The notes under the pieces were generated by a model. The model did not search any database, was not told the DNA's origin, and saw only the letters and a program-made list of their open reading frames with translations. Positions 33,414 to 41,633 of a DNA stretch of 51,150 nucleotides are shown piece after piece. The stretch spans positions 1-51,150 of the forward strand of contig JACWAE010000063.1 in the NCBI GenBank assembly GCA_014874385.1. The letters are read 5' to 3'. Source of the DNA: Dehalococcoidia bacterium (lineage in GTDB: Bacteria; Chloroflexota; Dehalococcoidia; SZUA-161). The translations under genes and the position numbers were made by a program. Positions within the stretch are counted from its first letter, which is position 1; each line of letters begins with the position of its first letter.

Positions 33414-34244
33414 ATGAGAACAAGATTTCTTGTCGTGGCTGCTATTCTGGGTATATTAGCACTGGTAGTATCAGCATGTGCCTCGGGACCTACGGTTTCC
33501 GCTACTCAAGCCAACTTCAGGCTCCTGGTCAGTGACCAGCCCAATGACATCGGTGACTTTGCGCATCTCAATGTCACCATCTCCAGTATCGGGGTGCAAC
33601 TGGCCGGTGATAACTCTACCTGGCTTCAGTTTTCTCCGAGTATAGGGACTGTAGACCTTACTACACTTCAGGGCAAGAACGCTGCGGAAGTCTGGAGCGG
33701 CAATATAACTCCCGGCCAATACAACAAGGTCTTTATCTATGTAAGTAACGTTGAAGGGAATCTGACCGCAAGTGCTGGCAACGGGACTCTCAATGTGAAA
33801 CTGCCCAGCGGTAAACTCCAGATTTCCACGCCTTTCACCGTCAGTGGAAATGGTACGACGTCATTAGTGTTTGACATCACAGTGATAAAGGCGGGAAACA
33901 GCGGTCAGTACATCCTGAAGCCGCAGATCGCCAACAGCGGCGCCAGCGAGGCGTTCACGGAAGTAAAGCCGACCCAGGAGCAGAAGCAGGAAAGAGAGCA
34001 AGAGACGAGTCGGCTTCATCTTTCTCTTCAGGGCGCATCCCAGCCAGGCACGGCTGCCGTTCTGGCTGTGATGTTCCAGGGCCAACCTGCTGCAGGGGCA
34101 TCCGTGACTGTGAATGGTCAGGCTGTCGGGACTACTGATGCGACTGGTAAAATCAATATCTCCATCCCTGCGAATGTATCTGAAGTGAAGATAGTCGCCA
34201 CTCGTGGCCAGAACAGCGGCGAGCTTGACCTGGAATTTGAGTAA
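33414..34244 (+). CDS. DUF4382-type lipoprotein with C-terminal Ig-like domain
   Basis: 276 residues. Signal peptide with lipobox VVSAC (lipidated Cys at about residue 22). Then a DUF4382-like domain: ANFRLLVSDQPNDIGDFAHL, VTISSIGVQLAG, a DLTTLQGKNAAEVW segment and ITPGQYNKVFIYV. After a charged linker (EQKQEREQET) the last ~70 residues resemble an Ig-like or carboxypeptidase-regulatory-like module (FQGQPAAGASVTVNGQAVGT). Expected outside the cytoplasmic membrane. AAAGGAG ribosome binding site. Function unknown. Confidence 0.8.
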   Translation: MRTRFLVVAAILGILALVVSACASGPTVSATQANFRLLVSDQPNDIGDFAHLNVTISSIGVQLAGDNSTWLQFSPSIGTVDLTTLQGKNAAEVWSGNITPGQYNKVFIYVSNVEGNLTASAGNGTLNVKLPSGKLQISTPFTVSGNGTTSLVFDITVIKAGNSGQYILKPQIANSGASEAFTEVKPTQEQKQEREQETSRLHLSLQGASQPGTAAVLAVMFQGQPAAGASVTVNGQAVGTTDATGKINISIPANVSEVKIVATRGQNSGELDLEFE

Positions 34245-34310
34245 AAGTCGCAGCAGACCGAGTTGACCGGCATGACCTGTGATGACAATTTTCTGTCATA
34301 GGTGAGAAAA

Positions 34311-34342
34311 GGGGTGGGTATCCTGTACAGGATACCCACCCC
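34311..34342. terminator. 32-base palindrome after the lipoprotein gene
   Basis: GGGGTGGGTATCCTGT and its exact inverse complement. A TTTTCTC run follows on the minus-strand side only, so it resembles an intrinsic terminator read in that direction. For the plus-strand lipoprotein gene it may work as a strong 3' hairpin. Confidence 0.55.
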
Positions 34343-34478
34343 GCCTGCATATAGGAAAGTGCCTCCTTATTTCAATCTTCTGCTCGTACCACGAATATAC
34401 ACAAATTGCGCCAGATGATATAATACCTTCAAGAGGAGTTCGATTATCGCCTGAGTTTGCATAGCATAGGGATTAAAA

Positions 34479-35387
34479 ATGAGCGTCATTGATTCTATAG
34501 GGAATACGCCGCTGGTAGAGCTGAAGAACCTGAACGGCAGTGCGCGGGTCAGGTTGATGGCCAAGCTGGAGGGCAGCAATCCCGGCGGCTCGGTCAAGGA
34601 CCGCGTCGCTTTATACATGGTCAAGAAGGCCATCGAGTCGGGTAAGCTGGTTCACGGCAAGACCATCCTCGAACCCACATCGGGCAATACCGGAATTGCT
34701 CTGGCGATGATCGGGGCAGCTTTAGGATACAAGGTGAAGTTGACTATGCCCGAGTGCGTCAGCATGGAGAGGCGACGCACCATCGAAGCCTTTGGCGCTG
34801 AGATTGAGCTAACTCCGGGTAATCGTTCCACGGATGGCGCCATAATACGAGCACACAAAATCTTCGAGGAAAACCCTGACCAGTATTTTATGCCCAATCA
34901 GTTTGACAATGAGAATAATGTACTGGCCCATTATGAGACCACAGGCCCGGAGATATTCAAGCAGACCAAGGGAGAAGTGGATGCGTTCGTGGCAGGGATG
35001 GGCACTACCGGAACGCTGATGGGTGTGTCTAAGTACTTCAAAGAGCATAAGCCGTCAGTGAAAATCATCGGCGTGGAGCCCACTGTAAATCACAGCATAC
35101 AGGGACTGAAGAACCTGCATGAATCCATTGTGCCGCGCATTTTCCAGTCGTCCGCACTGGATGATGAGCTAACCGTCACGGACGATGAGGCCTTTGATAT
35201 CACCAGGCGGCTGGCTACAAGAGAGGGCCTGTTCGTGGGGATGTCGAGCGGGGCGGCGGTGGCGGGGGCTCTCAAGGTTGCCAAGGGTATGAAATCGGGC
35301 ACGGTGGTGGTGCTGCTGCCCGACCGCGGAGACCGCTATCTGAGCACCAGCCTGTTCATGTCCACCTGCGCGCACTGCCCGCCGTAA
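34479..35387 (+). CDS. Cysteine synthase (PLP-dependent, CysK/CysM type)
   Basis: 302 residues. Uses PLP to make cysteine from O-acetylserine (or O-phosphoserine) and sulfide or thiosulfate. Lys in NPGGSVKDRVALYMV is the Schiff base. Other marks are EPTSGNTGIALAMIGAALGY, the phosphate loop GMGTTGTLMGVSKY and GVEP...FVGMSSGAAVAGAL, with LLPDRGDRYLSTSLF near the end. The length is nearer CysM than CysK. The C-terminus STCAHCPP adds a CxxC that most homologs I recall do not have. A TATAAT lies at 34419-34424; the ribosome binding site is weak. Confidence 0.92.
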   Translation: MSVIDSIGNTPLVELKNLNGSARVRLMAKLEGSNPGGSVKDRVALYMVKKAIESGKLVHGKTILEPTSGNTGIALAMIGAALGYKVKLTMPECVSMERRRTIEAFGAEIELTPGNRSTDGAIIRAHKIFEENPDQYFMPNQFDNENNVLAHYETTGPEIFKQTKGEVDAFVAGMGTTGTLMGVSKYFKEHKPSVKIIGVEPTVNHSIQGLKNLHESIVPRIFQSSALDDELTVTDDEAFDITRRLATREGLFVGMSSGAAVAGALKVAKGMKSGTVVVLLPDRGDRYLSTSLFMSTCAHCPP

Positions 35388-35450
35388 GCGAGTAGTTCTT
35401 TGCTTCTTAACAATCCATCACAATCGATCAATGTTACTTAAGAATAGTGG

Positions 35451-35990
35451 TTATCGTCGATAAGCAAACTGGACGATGGTAACAATTGCTCCACCAACAA
35501 TGGCTAATTCTGCTAACAATTTGAATCCTTTCCCTGGCAATGATGACTCTATTATGTTTCGGTCGAATCCAGCCAAACCTATCAAATAAAATGGTAATGA
35601 CACAATAGCTGAGAGGATCTCCTTAATCCACCAAAGTGGGTTGAAAAGGTTCCAGAATGCATGTCGCCGCAGTCGTTGGTATTCTCCAATTGCACGCTCC
35701 AGATTTAACAACATTTGCTGATTACTGATATGATATTTAAGAGAGAGCTCTGAATCATATGCTAATACTGTGACTTGCGCTGGATATTCACGTCCACCAA
35801 GTGCGGGAGCGTCTCTCAAAATAAATAATCCGTGCCCCACCTTATCTAGGTCGCGTTGTACGTCTGGAGCTAGGCGTGCCATTTCTGTCTGAATGCCCCA
35901 CGATTTAGTGTCGTCTTGAATATATTTCAAATAGAGATCTCGAAATGCGATTACCCGTTTAAGAGCTCGGTCGGCTTGGACGTAATTCAT
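35451..35990 (-). CDS. Uncharacterised protein with C-terminal membrane segments
   Basis: 179 residues. The first ~110 residues are soluble and helical (ALKRVIAFRDLYLKYI, LNLERAIGEYQRLRRHAFWN). They are followed by amphipathic or membrane stretches WIKEILSAIVSLPFYLIGLAGF and a final LLAELAIVGGAIVTIVQFAY. AT-rich relative to the cysteine synthase. Convergent with it; no operon partner. No family recognised. Confidence 0.6.
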   Translation of the reverse strand: MNYVQADRALKRVIAFRDLYLKYIQDDTKSWGIQTEMARLAPDVQRDLDKVGHGLFILRDAPALGGREYPAQVTVLAYDSELSLKYHISNQQMLLNLERAIGEYQRLRRHAFWNLFNPLWWIKEILSAIVSLPFYLIGLAGFDRNIIESSLPGKGFKLLAELAIVGGAIVTIVQFAYRR

Positions 35991-36199
35991 GGCGATATTC
36001 TAATGAGATATGTCTATTGGTGCAAGAAGTCATGTGGGGAGATTAGTGGTTTTGTCTTTGTACAGAGTGTTTTGGCTGAAGGATTCAGGTGAACAGTAAT
36101 AGAAACGGCGTCTGCGCTCGTCTCTCCATTTGACACGACATCACGCTAAATGGCACAATAGATGCGAGTTTGAATCCGAACCTAAGAAGGATATGCGAT

Positions 36200-37204
36200 A
36201 TGGCCGGTAAGTCAGCGATCACCCCTAAGATGAGGAAGTCCGTAGGTACCAAGCTGTTTCAGGATTTCCCGCCTGATGAGGTTTCGATGTGGGCTATTAA
36301 GAGATTTATCGAAGCTACTACAGATGAGAACCCGCTGTGGCAAGACGAGAAATACGCCAGGAAGACGCGCTGGTCAGGCATCATCGCCCCGCCAGCTTTC
36401 CTCCATGTGTTCGACCCGGCAAACCGTGCCTTCAGACAACGCCCCGACCTGTCACACATGGCCACCATCATGCCGTTCGAGCTGCCTTTCCCCAAGATGT
36501 TCCAGGCTTTCTATGAGTTCCAGTTTTTTGTGCCCTTGAGGCCGGGCGACCTGATAACGAGCACTGCCAGAATCGGCGATGTGTATGAAAGAGAGGGGAG
36601 ATCGGGGAAGATGGTGTTCGTCCGCATGGAGAACGAGCACCGCAATCAGCGCAACGAGCTGGCGGGGATAACCAGCGAGGCTATGGTCTCCATCGAGGGC
36701 TCGTCCTCATCGTCGAAGGCGGTAGAGCCCCCTCCGCCGCCGGAGGAGGTAAAGCTCGTACCTCCTAGAAAGAAGCAGATATATTTCGAGGATGTCGAGG
36801 TCGGCGTCCCGCTGCCTGCAATGGTGAAACCAATCAGCATGGTGACCATACTGAAATGGGGGGCTGCTGTCAATGACTATGGGCCTCATCATTACGACCA
36901 GCAGTTCGCCAGCCAGATGCTGGGGCTGCCCAATGTCATCGCGCACGGTCCGCACAACGCAGCATTCCTGGCGCAGCTCGTGACTAACTGGATTGGCGGC
37001 GAGGGCATGCTGAGGAGGCATTACGCTGAGATGAGGGGGAACGTTTCCCCCGGTGATATAATGACATTCCAGGGCAGTGTGGCAAACAAGTATGTAAAGG
37101 ATGGGGAAGGTCTTGTAGATATCGAAAGCTGGGCACAGAATCAAAAGGGCCGCCGGGTAACCCTGGGCAAGTCAACGGCTACGCTGCCTAGGAGAAAGAA
37201 ATGA
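36200..37204 (+). CDS. MaoC-like double hot-dog acyl-CoA dehydratase
   Basis: 334 residues from the ATG at 36200 (AAGGA upstream); a TTG at 36170 would add ten residues. Two hot-dog halves are joined by a Pro-rich linker (VEPPPPPEEV). The N-terminal half is FAS1-dehydratase-like (AIKRFIEATTDENPLWQD, GIIAPPAFLHVF). The C-terminal half is MaoC-like (AAVNDYGPHHYDQQFASQML, VIAHGPHNAAFLAQLVTNW) with the catalytic Asp/His layout DYxPxHxD replaced by DYGPHHYD. Expected to hydrate or dehydrate acyl-CoA. First gene of a six-gene plus-strand run; stop overlaps the next ORF by 4 bases. Confidence 0.8.
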   Translation: MAGKSAITPKMRKSVGTKLFQDFPPDEVSMWAIKRFIEATTDENPLWQDEKYARKTRWSGIIAPPAFLHVFDPANRAFRQRPDLSHMATIMPFELPFPKMFQAFYEFQFFVPLRPGDLITSTARIGDVYEREGRSGKMVFVRMENEHRNQRNELAGITSEAMVSIEGSSSSSKAVEPPPPPEEVKLVPPRKKQIYFEDVEVGVPLPAMVKPISMVTILKWGAAVNDYGPHHYDQQFASQMLGLPNVIAHGPHNAAFLAQLVTNWIGGEGMLRRHYAEMRGNVSPGDIMTFQGSVANKYVKDGEGLVDIESWAQNQKGRRVTLGKSTATLPRRKK

Positions 37205-37335
37205 GCGTAAAAGGTTATCGCACGCCGTCCTGGTTCCGCATGAAGGGCTTCGCTAATAAGAAGCAAACTAAAGTCGGGAAGGACAAGCCCAAGGTGTCAA
37301 AATCCAAGCGTTTAGAGGGGAGGGAGACGAGATGA
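37201..37335 (+). CDS. Tiny basic ORF coupled at both ends
   Basis: 44 codons plus stop. It starts with an ATG overlapping the dehydratase stop (ATGA) and ends with a TGA overlapping the ATG of the next gene (ATGA). The product is Lys/Arg-rich (GYRTPSWFRMKGFANKK early, KVGKDKPKVSKSKRLEGRE late). It also carries the ribosome binding site of the following gene (GGGGAGGGAG). Perfect stop/start fitting in both directions suggests it is translated, as a small protein or as a coupling leader. No homolog recalled. Confidence 0.6.
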   Translation: MSVKGYRTPSWFRMKGFANKKQTKVGKDKPKVSKSKRLEGRETR

Positions 37336-37664
37336 AACAGGAATATACGCATCTGCCGTTAGGTGAGGAGGTGAGAGGGCTATCGGGGTTCTACATTCCC
37401 TGCAAGGAAGAGCGATTGAAGTATGACGGCAAGGAAGTGCTCTATGTAATAGGTACTTCTACGCTGGACTCTAGCTGCTGCGGCGGCGGAGGAACCTGCG
37501 GCTATGCCGTGGTGCCGGGGTTCCTGGCTAAATGGAAGTCGAAGCAGAATAAGGCCGGGCTGCCTGTATCGGAAGTAGAGCCTGTTGCGGATGAGGCAGC
37601 GAGGCGCGAGATAGGGAAAACCATCAGAGAGACTGAGAATATAGGTAATATCGACTTCTGGTGA
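37332..37664 (+). CDS. Small Cys-cluster protein of unknown function
   Basis: 110 residues. The middle holds SSCCGGGGTCGYAVVPGF, a dense Cys/Gly segment that could bind metal or an Fe-S cluster, preceded by VLYVIGTSTLDS and followed by a helical tail ending NIGNIDFW. I have an impression of related small proteins in anaerobes, but I cannot name a family. Strong GGAGGGAG ribosome binding site inside the preceding tiny ORF. Part of the dehydratase-to-deacetylase run. Confidence 0.7.
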   Translation: MKQEYTHLPLGEEVRGLSGFYIPCKEERLKYDGKEVLYVIGTSTLDSSCCGGGGTCGYAVVPGFLAKWKSKQNKAGLPVSEVEPVADEAARREIGKTIRETENIGNIDFW

Positions 37665-37685
37665 TTTTGTGGGGTTGCTTGTTTG

Positions 37686-37761
37686 AACTGAGCCCTTCGG
37701 CTGGCTCAGGACAGGCTTGTCGAAGGGCCGTTCATGGTTCGACAGGCTCACCACGAACGGT
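37686..37761. repeat. Dispersed repeat, CTTCGACAGGCTC family
   Basis: One full copy: TGAGCCCTTCGGCTGGCTCA, GGACAGGCTTGTCGAAGGGC, GTTCATGGTTCGACAGGCTC and CACCACGAACGG. It is nearly identical to the copies near 17.4 kb and 31.9 kb and sits inside an apparent operon. Confidence 0.75.
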
Positions 37762-37781
37762 TCTATTCTCGAACGGAGTGA

Positions 37782-38429
37782 ATGATGTCACAAGAGCTGG
37801 GCAAAATAGAGAAACCTTCGGTTGAGGAATACCGGGCGGCCAGGAAGCTGTTCTTTGTACCCCTTATTTTCACTCCCAGGGATATCCAGGGCGAGCTTTT
37901 TGAAAAGGTGTTCAGGTACTGGGATCAGGTAGAGGCTCAACTGACTAACCTGGAGCTGAAGCTGGGCATCGTAAAGAAGGTGTACCACGAGCTGGTGCCG
38001 GTAGGCGGTGAAGAGGGGGGCAAGATTATCGAGGAGCTGAACAGCACAAGCTACGGCATTGTTAAAGCCAGGACGGATAAAGGCGCTCAACTCGAACCGC
38101 TTGAGGATACTGACCTGCTGACCGAGTCTATGGACTGGACCAAATGCCTGGCTGTCGGCCTGCAAAACCCGAAGGTATTCGACAGGGTCTACGAATCATA
38201 TATAGAGGCTAACAGGAAGAGAAACGAGCACATAGCTCAAATGATAGACGAGACGTTGAAGGAGGGCGAGGTCGGGATACTGCTGATGAGGGAAGGGCAT
38301 CAGGTGCAGTTCCCCGCAGATATAGAGGTATTCTATGTCTCCCCGCCTGGACTGGATGAGATCAAGCGCTGGCTCAGAACGAGAGAGGTCGAAGCTGAAA
38401 AACCGGCGAGTGAGGAGCCTGAGAAGTGA
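37782..38429 (+). CDS. Uncharacterised conserved-looking protein upstream of the macrodomain gene
   Basis: 215 residues, acidic and helical. KLFFVPLIFTPRDIQGELFE is near the N-terminus and LELKLGIVKKVYHELVPVGG follows. The C-terminal part is GEVGILLMREGHQVQFPADI followed by EVFYVSPPGLDEIKRWLRTR. No known catalytic motif, signal peptide or membrane segment. GGAGTG lies about 3 bases before the first of two adjacent ATGs (37782, 37785). Overlaps the macrodomain gene by 4 bases. Function unknown; the operon suggests work with the macrodomain and deacetylase. Confidence 0.7.
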   Translation: MMSQELGKIEKPSVEEYRAARKLFFVPLIFTPRDIQGELFEKVFRYWDQVEAQLTNLELKLGIVKKVYHELVPVGGEEGGKIIEELNSTSYGIVKARTDKGAQLEPLEDTDLLTESMDWTKCLAVGLQNPKVFDRVYESYIEANRKRNEHIAQMIDETLKEGEVGILLMREGHQVQFPADIEVFYVSPPGLDEIKRWLRTREVEAEKPASEEPEK

Positions 38430-38989
38430 ATATGGCGCTTGTGATAAATAAGACCAGGCTCGTTTTGATTCAGGGTGATATCACCCAGCAGGCCACCGAT
38501 GCTATCGTCAACGCTGCTAACTCCGGCCTGATGGGCGGCGGCGGTGTGGATGGCGCAATACACCGCGCCGGCGGGCCTGTCATCATGGAGGAGTGCCGCA
38601 GAATCAGGGAAAAGATAGGGCGCTTGCCCGCGGGCAGGGCTGTTATCACCACCGGGGGCAGGCTCAAGGCGAAATACGTTATCCATACCGTAGGCCCGGT
38701 GTGGCATGGCGGCAGGAGTGATGAGGCGGAAACGCTGGTCAGTGCTTATAGGGAGAGTCTGAAGCTGGCAGTCGAAAAAGGACTGAAAAGCATCTCCTTC
38801 CCTGCCATAAGCACAGGGGCCTACGGCTATCCTCTGGAGCGTGCCGCCAGGATAGCACTGGCGACTGCGATGGATTTCGCCAGGGGGGATGACTCTTTGC
38901 AGGAAATAAGATTCGTTCTGTACGATTCGTACAGCTACCAGGTTTATGCCGATACCATGCGAGAGCTGACGCCGAAGCCTGAAGGCTGA
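38426..38989 (+). CDS. Macrodomain protein (O-acetyl-ADP-ribose deacetylase-like)
   Basis: 187 residues from the GTG at 38426 (GAGGAG 8 bases upstream; an ATG at 38432 is also possible). Complete MacroD/YmdB-type macrodomain: LIQGDITQQATDAIVNAANS with the ADP-ribose-binding Asp and Asn, GGGGVDGAIHRAGG, AVITTGGRLKAKYVIHTVGP and ISFPAISTGAYGYPLERAA. Such proteins bind or hydrolyse ADP-ribose derivatives. Directly followed by a zinc deacetylase gene with one base between stop and start, an intriguing pair. Confidence 0.93.
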   Translation: MNMALVINKTRLVLIQGDITQQATDAIVNAANSGLMGGGGVDGAIHRAGGPVIMEECRRIREKIGRLPAGRAVITTGGRLKAKYVIHTVGPVWHGGRSDEAETLVSAYRESLKLAVEKGLKSISFPAISTGAYGYPLERAARIALATAMDFARGDDSLQEIRFVLYDSYSYQVYADTMRELTPKPEG

Positions 38990-38990
38990 A

Positions 38991-39740
38991 ATGAAGGTTG
39001 TATATCACCCCCGGTACCTGGAGGTCTATGCCAGCGACCCCGCTGCCAGGGCAGGCCGCATCGAAAGTATCCTGAAGGAAATCTCACCCCATTTCGAGCT
39101 GGTTACTCCCGAGCCTGCATCCACTGAGGACATAGAGCTGGTCCACACTAAATGGCATATTGCAGAGATTCAGAGGGCGGGCCAGACCTACGAGGTCGCC
39201 CTGCTGGCAGCAGGAGGGGCTATCAAAGCGGGTGAGCTGGCGGTGAGCGGAGAGCCTGCCTTTGGGCTGATACGACCGCCGGGCCACCATGCCAGCCTGG
39301 ATTCCTGCTGGGGGTTTTGCTTCTTCAACAACATAGCCATCTCCGTAGCCAGGCTGAGGAAAGAGTGCAAGATAAACAGGGCAGTGCTACTGGACTTCGA
39401 CCTGCACTTTGGCGATGGCACGGAAAATTTTTTCAGTAACACGCCTGAGGTGGTGTATCACCACCCCGAGGACAGGAGCAGGCAGGAGTTTGTGGATGGT
39501 ATCGCCCGCTTTTTAGAGAGGCAGAGCGCGGATATAATTGCGGTCTCGGCGGGCTTTGACCGTGGGGTGGAGGATTGGGGAGGTCTGCTCACTATGGAGG
39601 ACTACCAGAGTATCGGCAGGCTGGTCAAGGAGTTCTCACTGAAGGCATGTAAAGGGAGGCGGTACGGCGTGCTGGAGGGCGGCTACAACCACGATGTATT
39701 GGGCAAGAACGTCAAGGCCTTCCTGGATGGCATGAGTTAA
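38991..39740 (+). CDS. Zinc-dependent deacetylase, histone deacetylase/AcuC family
   Basis: 249 residues, shorter than the usual 300-370. Catalytic set present: LIRPPGHHASLDS with the His pair at 99-100, LLDFDLHFGDGTENF with zinc ligands D137 and H139, SAGFD with D190, and LEGGYNH with Y232. The family hydrolyses acetyl-lysine, acetylpolyamines or small acetylated metabolites. The segment between the DLH and SAGFD motifs is shortened. Placed directly after the macrodomain gene, suggesting a joint role in deacetylation or ADP-ribose metabolism (inference). Confidence 0.9.
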   Translation: MKVVYHPRYLEVYASDPAARAGRIESILKEISPHFELVTPEPASTEDIELVHTKWHIAEIQRAGQTYEVALLAAGGAIKAGELAVSGEPAFGLIRPPGHHASLDSCWGFCFFNNIAISVARLRKECKINRAVLLDFDLHFGDGTENFFSNTPEVVYHHPEDRSRQEFVDGIARFLERQSADIIAVSAGFDRGVEDWGGLLTMEDYQSIGRLVKEFSLKACKGRRYGVLEGGYNHDVLGKNVKAFLDGMS

Positions 39741-39767
39741 CTCTTGACGATTTACCTCTGATTCTAC

Positions 39768-39796
39768 TTGCTTCCACGTAGTGTAGATGATAAAAT
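39768..39796 (+). promoter_or_regulatory. Promoter of tRNA-Lys
   Basis: TTGCTT (39768-39773), 17-base spacer, TAAAAT (39791-39796), about 20 bases before the tRNA. Confidence 0.55.
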
Positions 39797-39816
39797 GATA
39801 CGCTGTTGATAAGCGT

Positions 39817-39890
<74 letters not shown>

Positions 39891-40209
39891 CTTTTTATTC
39901 CCCTCTGACAACCTCGAACTGCCCAATTTCACTTCGTATAAGTCTAAATTTGGGTGGTGGGTTGCATTTCATTCCACCCGTTCTACATTAGCTGGAAATC
40001 AGGCGAACACGCTTTGACATCCCAAAAACACAATGCTACAATTACTCCGCCACGACCTTCCCTCGCTAGACTGTGGCGGTTCGCTCTGCTTACGCGAACG
40101 GGCAGACCCTCATTATCTCATCAAGACCGTCGGAAAAGGCAGAAACTCTGGATTCACGGTCAAGTCTGAAGTTCAGGTCGAGCGCAAGTAAACAAAGGGA
40201 GGATAACAA
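39891..40209. other. Intergenic region
   Basis: About 320 bases. Reading frames here have no plausible product or start. AAAGGGAGGA immediately before 40210 is the ribosome binding site of the next gene. Confidence 0.4.
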
Positions 40210-41169
40210 ATGGAATTGTCGCCAGAAGAAAAGAGAAAGATATATGAGGAAGAAAGGGCACGGCTTGAGCCGGTAGAGAAACCCAAGAAGAAGGACACGC
40301 GGTATGACATGAGGAGCATCCTAGTTCTGGTCGTTATCTTACTTATGGGTGCTCTCGCCTGGGGCGGTGTCACCCAAGCAAGGCTGTCCGGCAGTGAGGC
40401 AAACCTGTCCACTGCCAAGGCAAGCCTTGTTACCACACAGGCAGACTTGTCTAATACACAAGCTACCCTAAATAATGCTACGGCAGAAGTCTCTAGCCTC
40501 AATGGTCAAGTGAATAGTCTTAATAGCCAGGTGAATAGTCTTAATAGCCAAGTGAGCAATTTTAACAATACAGTTAATAACCTTGAATCTCAGTTAAGCC
40601 AAGTACAGAACAGCGCGGCAGGTTCACAAAATACTATCACCACCCTGCAGAGCGAACTTAACCAAGCCAATTCAGAGCTTCAACTCTACCACGAAACAGG
40701 AATCACAATATACTCTGGAATACAGCCCGCAGTCATTGATGAGGCAGGCGTATTTGTGACATTGATGAGGAACCCCGCAGCGGAGAACCCAACCTGGGCA
40801 GAACTGAAGAGCTTCATACTTGCTGACAAGACAGACAGCACCCCCTACATCGTGCCGACATACACATGTGCTGATTACGCCAGGGACGTGTACGACAACG
40901 CAGAAGCTGCCGGAATCAGAGCGGCATTTGTGACCATCAATTTTCAAGGGCAATCTAGCGGCCATGCCCTAGATGCCTTTGTGACAACAGACCAAGGCCT
41001 GATATATATAGACTGCACTGGAACAGCACCAGGACAGGCAGGGCCTGCCAACAACGACTCCACAGTAGTAGTGAAGCGCGGTACGGAATATCAGCCCCAA
41101 TTCATCATTCCGCAGGGCTGGGTATATCTTCCCATGGGCATCGTAGATACGATAACTATCTATTGGTGA
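40210..41169 (+). CDS. Membrane-tethered coiled-coil protein with C-terminal transglutaminase-like domain
   Basis: 319 residues. A charged cytoplasmic N-terminus is followed by one membrane helix at about 36-55 (SILVLVVILLMGALAWGGV), then a ~100-residue Ser/Asn/Gln-rich coiled coil with exact heptads (SLNSQVN repeated). The C-terminal domain from ~165 has a Cys in YTCADYARDVYDNA (C220), a His in SSGHALDAFV (H252) and an Asp in IYIDCTGT (D268), a possible Cys-His-Asp triad of the transglutaminase/NlpC-like papain fold. Probably extracytoplasmic. The coil stretch is encoded by imperfect 21-base tandem repeats (about 40505-40560). Role unknown; cell-envelope crosslinking or proteolysis is a guess. 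Confidence 0.75.
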   Translation: MELSPEEKRKIYEEERARLEPVEKPKKKDTRYDMRSILVLVVILLMGALAWGGVTQARLSGSEANLSTAKASLVTTQADLSNTQATLNNATAEVSSLNGQVNSLNSQVNSLNSQVSNFNNTVNNLESQLSQVQNSAAGSQNTITTLQSELNQANSELQLYHETGITIYSGIQPAVIDEAGVFVTLMRNPAAENPTWAELKSFILADKTDSTPYIVPTYTCADYARDVYDNAEAAGIRAAFVTINFQGQSSGHALDAFVTTDQGLIYIDCTGTAPGQAGPANNDSTVVVKRGTEYQPQFIIPQGWVYLPMGIVDTITIYW

Positions 41170-41633
41170 AGCGTGTGTTCTTCAATTATCGCTTGCCTAC
41201 GTATATAGATCCCCGTACAATGTCGCAGAAAATATTGGTTCTAGTAAGTGAGGCTCGACATCAAAAGGATTAAGTTTCCAAATCGGGGAAAAGCGGTGCT
41301 GTCCTGACTTCATGCTCAATAAATAAGTGAATCAAAATGACTCATTACCTCCACCTCATCAAACTTGACAATTCCTCCCAGGTGTGTTAGAGTCACTCCC
41401 GCTTTGCGCGTCCTGTTATGGGGGTCTGCTCACGATTGAGTCAAGCCTGGACCAATTCGGCAGAATTAGGAGTAAAGTACTAAACCAAATAGTACCTTAA
41501 TGGGATTGTCCCCCCTCTGCTACCCAAGCACAATGTCTACTGAATTCCACCAAGTCTATCTCTGCCGCCAGATAGTCAGGTGGGGCAGAGGGCGAGGGGA
41601 ACAGAAAGGCGAAAGAAGGAGGGAAAAGCTAAT
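41170..41633. other. Gene-poor stretch
   Basis: About 460 bases with no convincing gene. TTGACA at 41370 with TTAGAG 17 bases later is a weak promoter-like pair. No repeat family member recognised. Confidence 0.35.

Noticed and set aside
39954-40169. 71-residue plus-strand frame
   Set aside because: No ribosome binding site and biased composition; appears to be non-coding.
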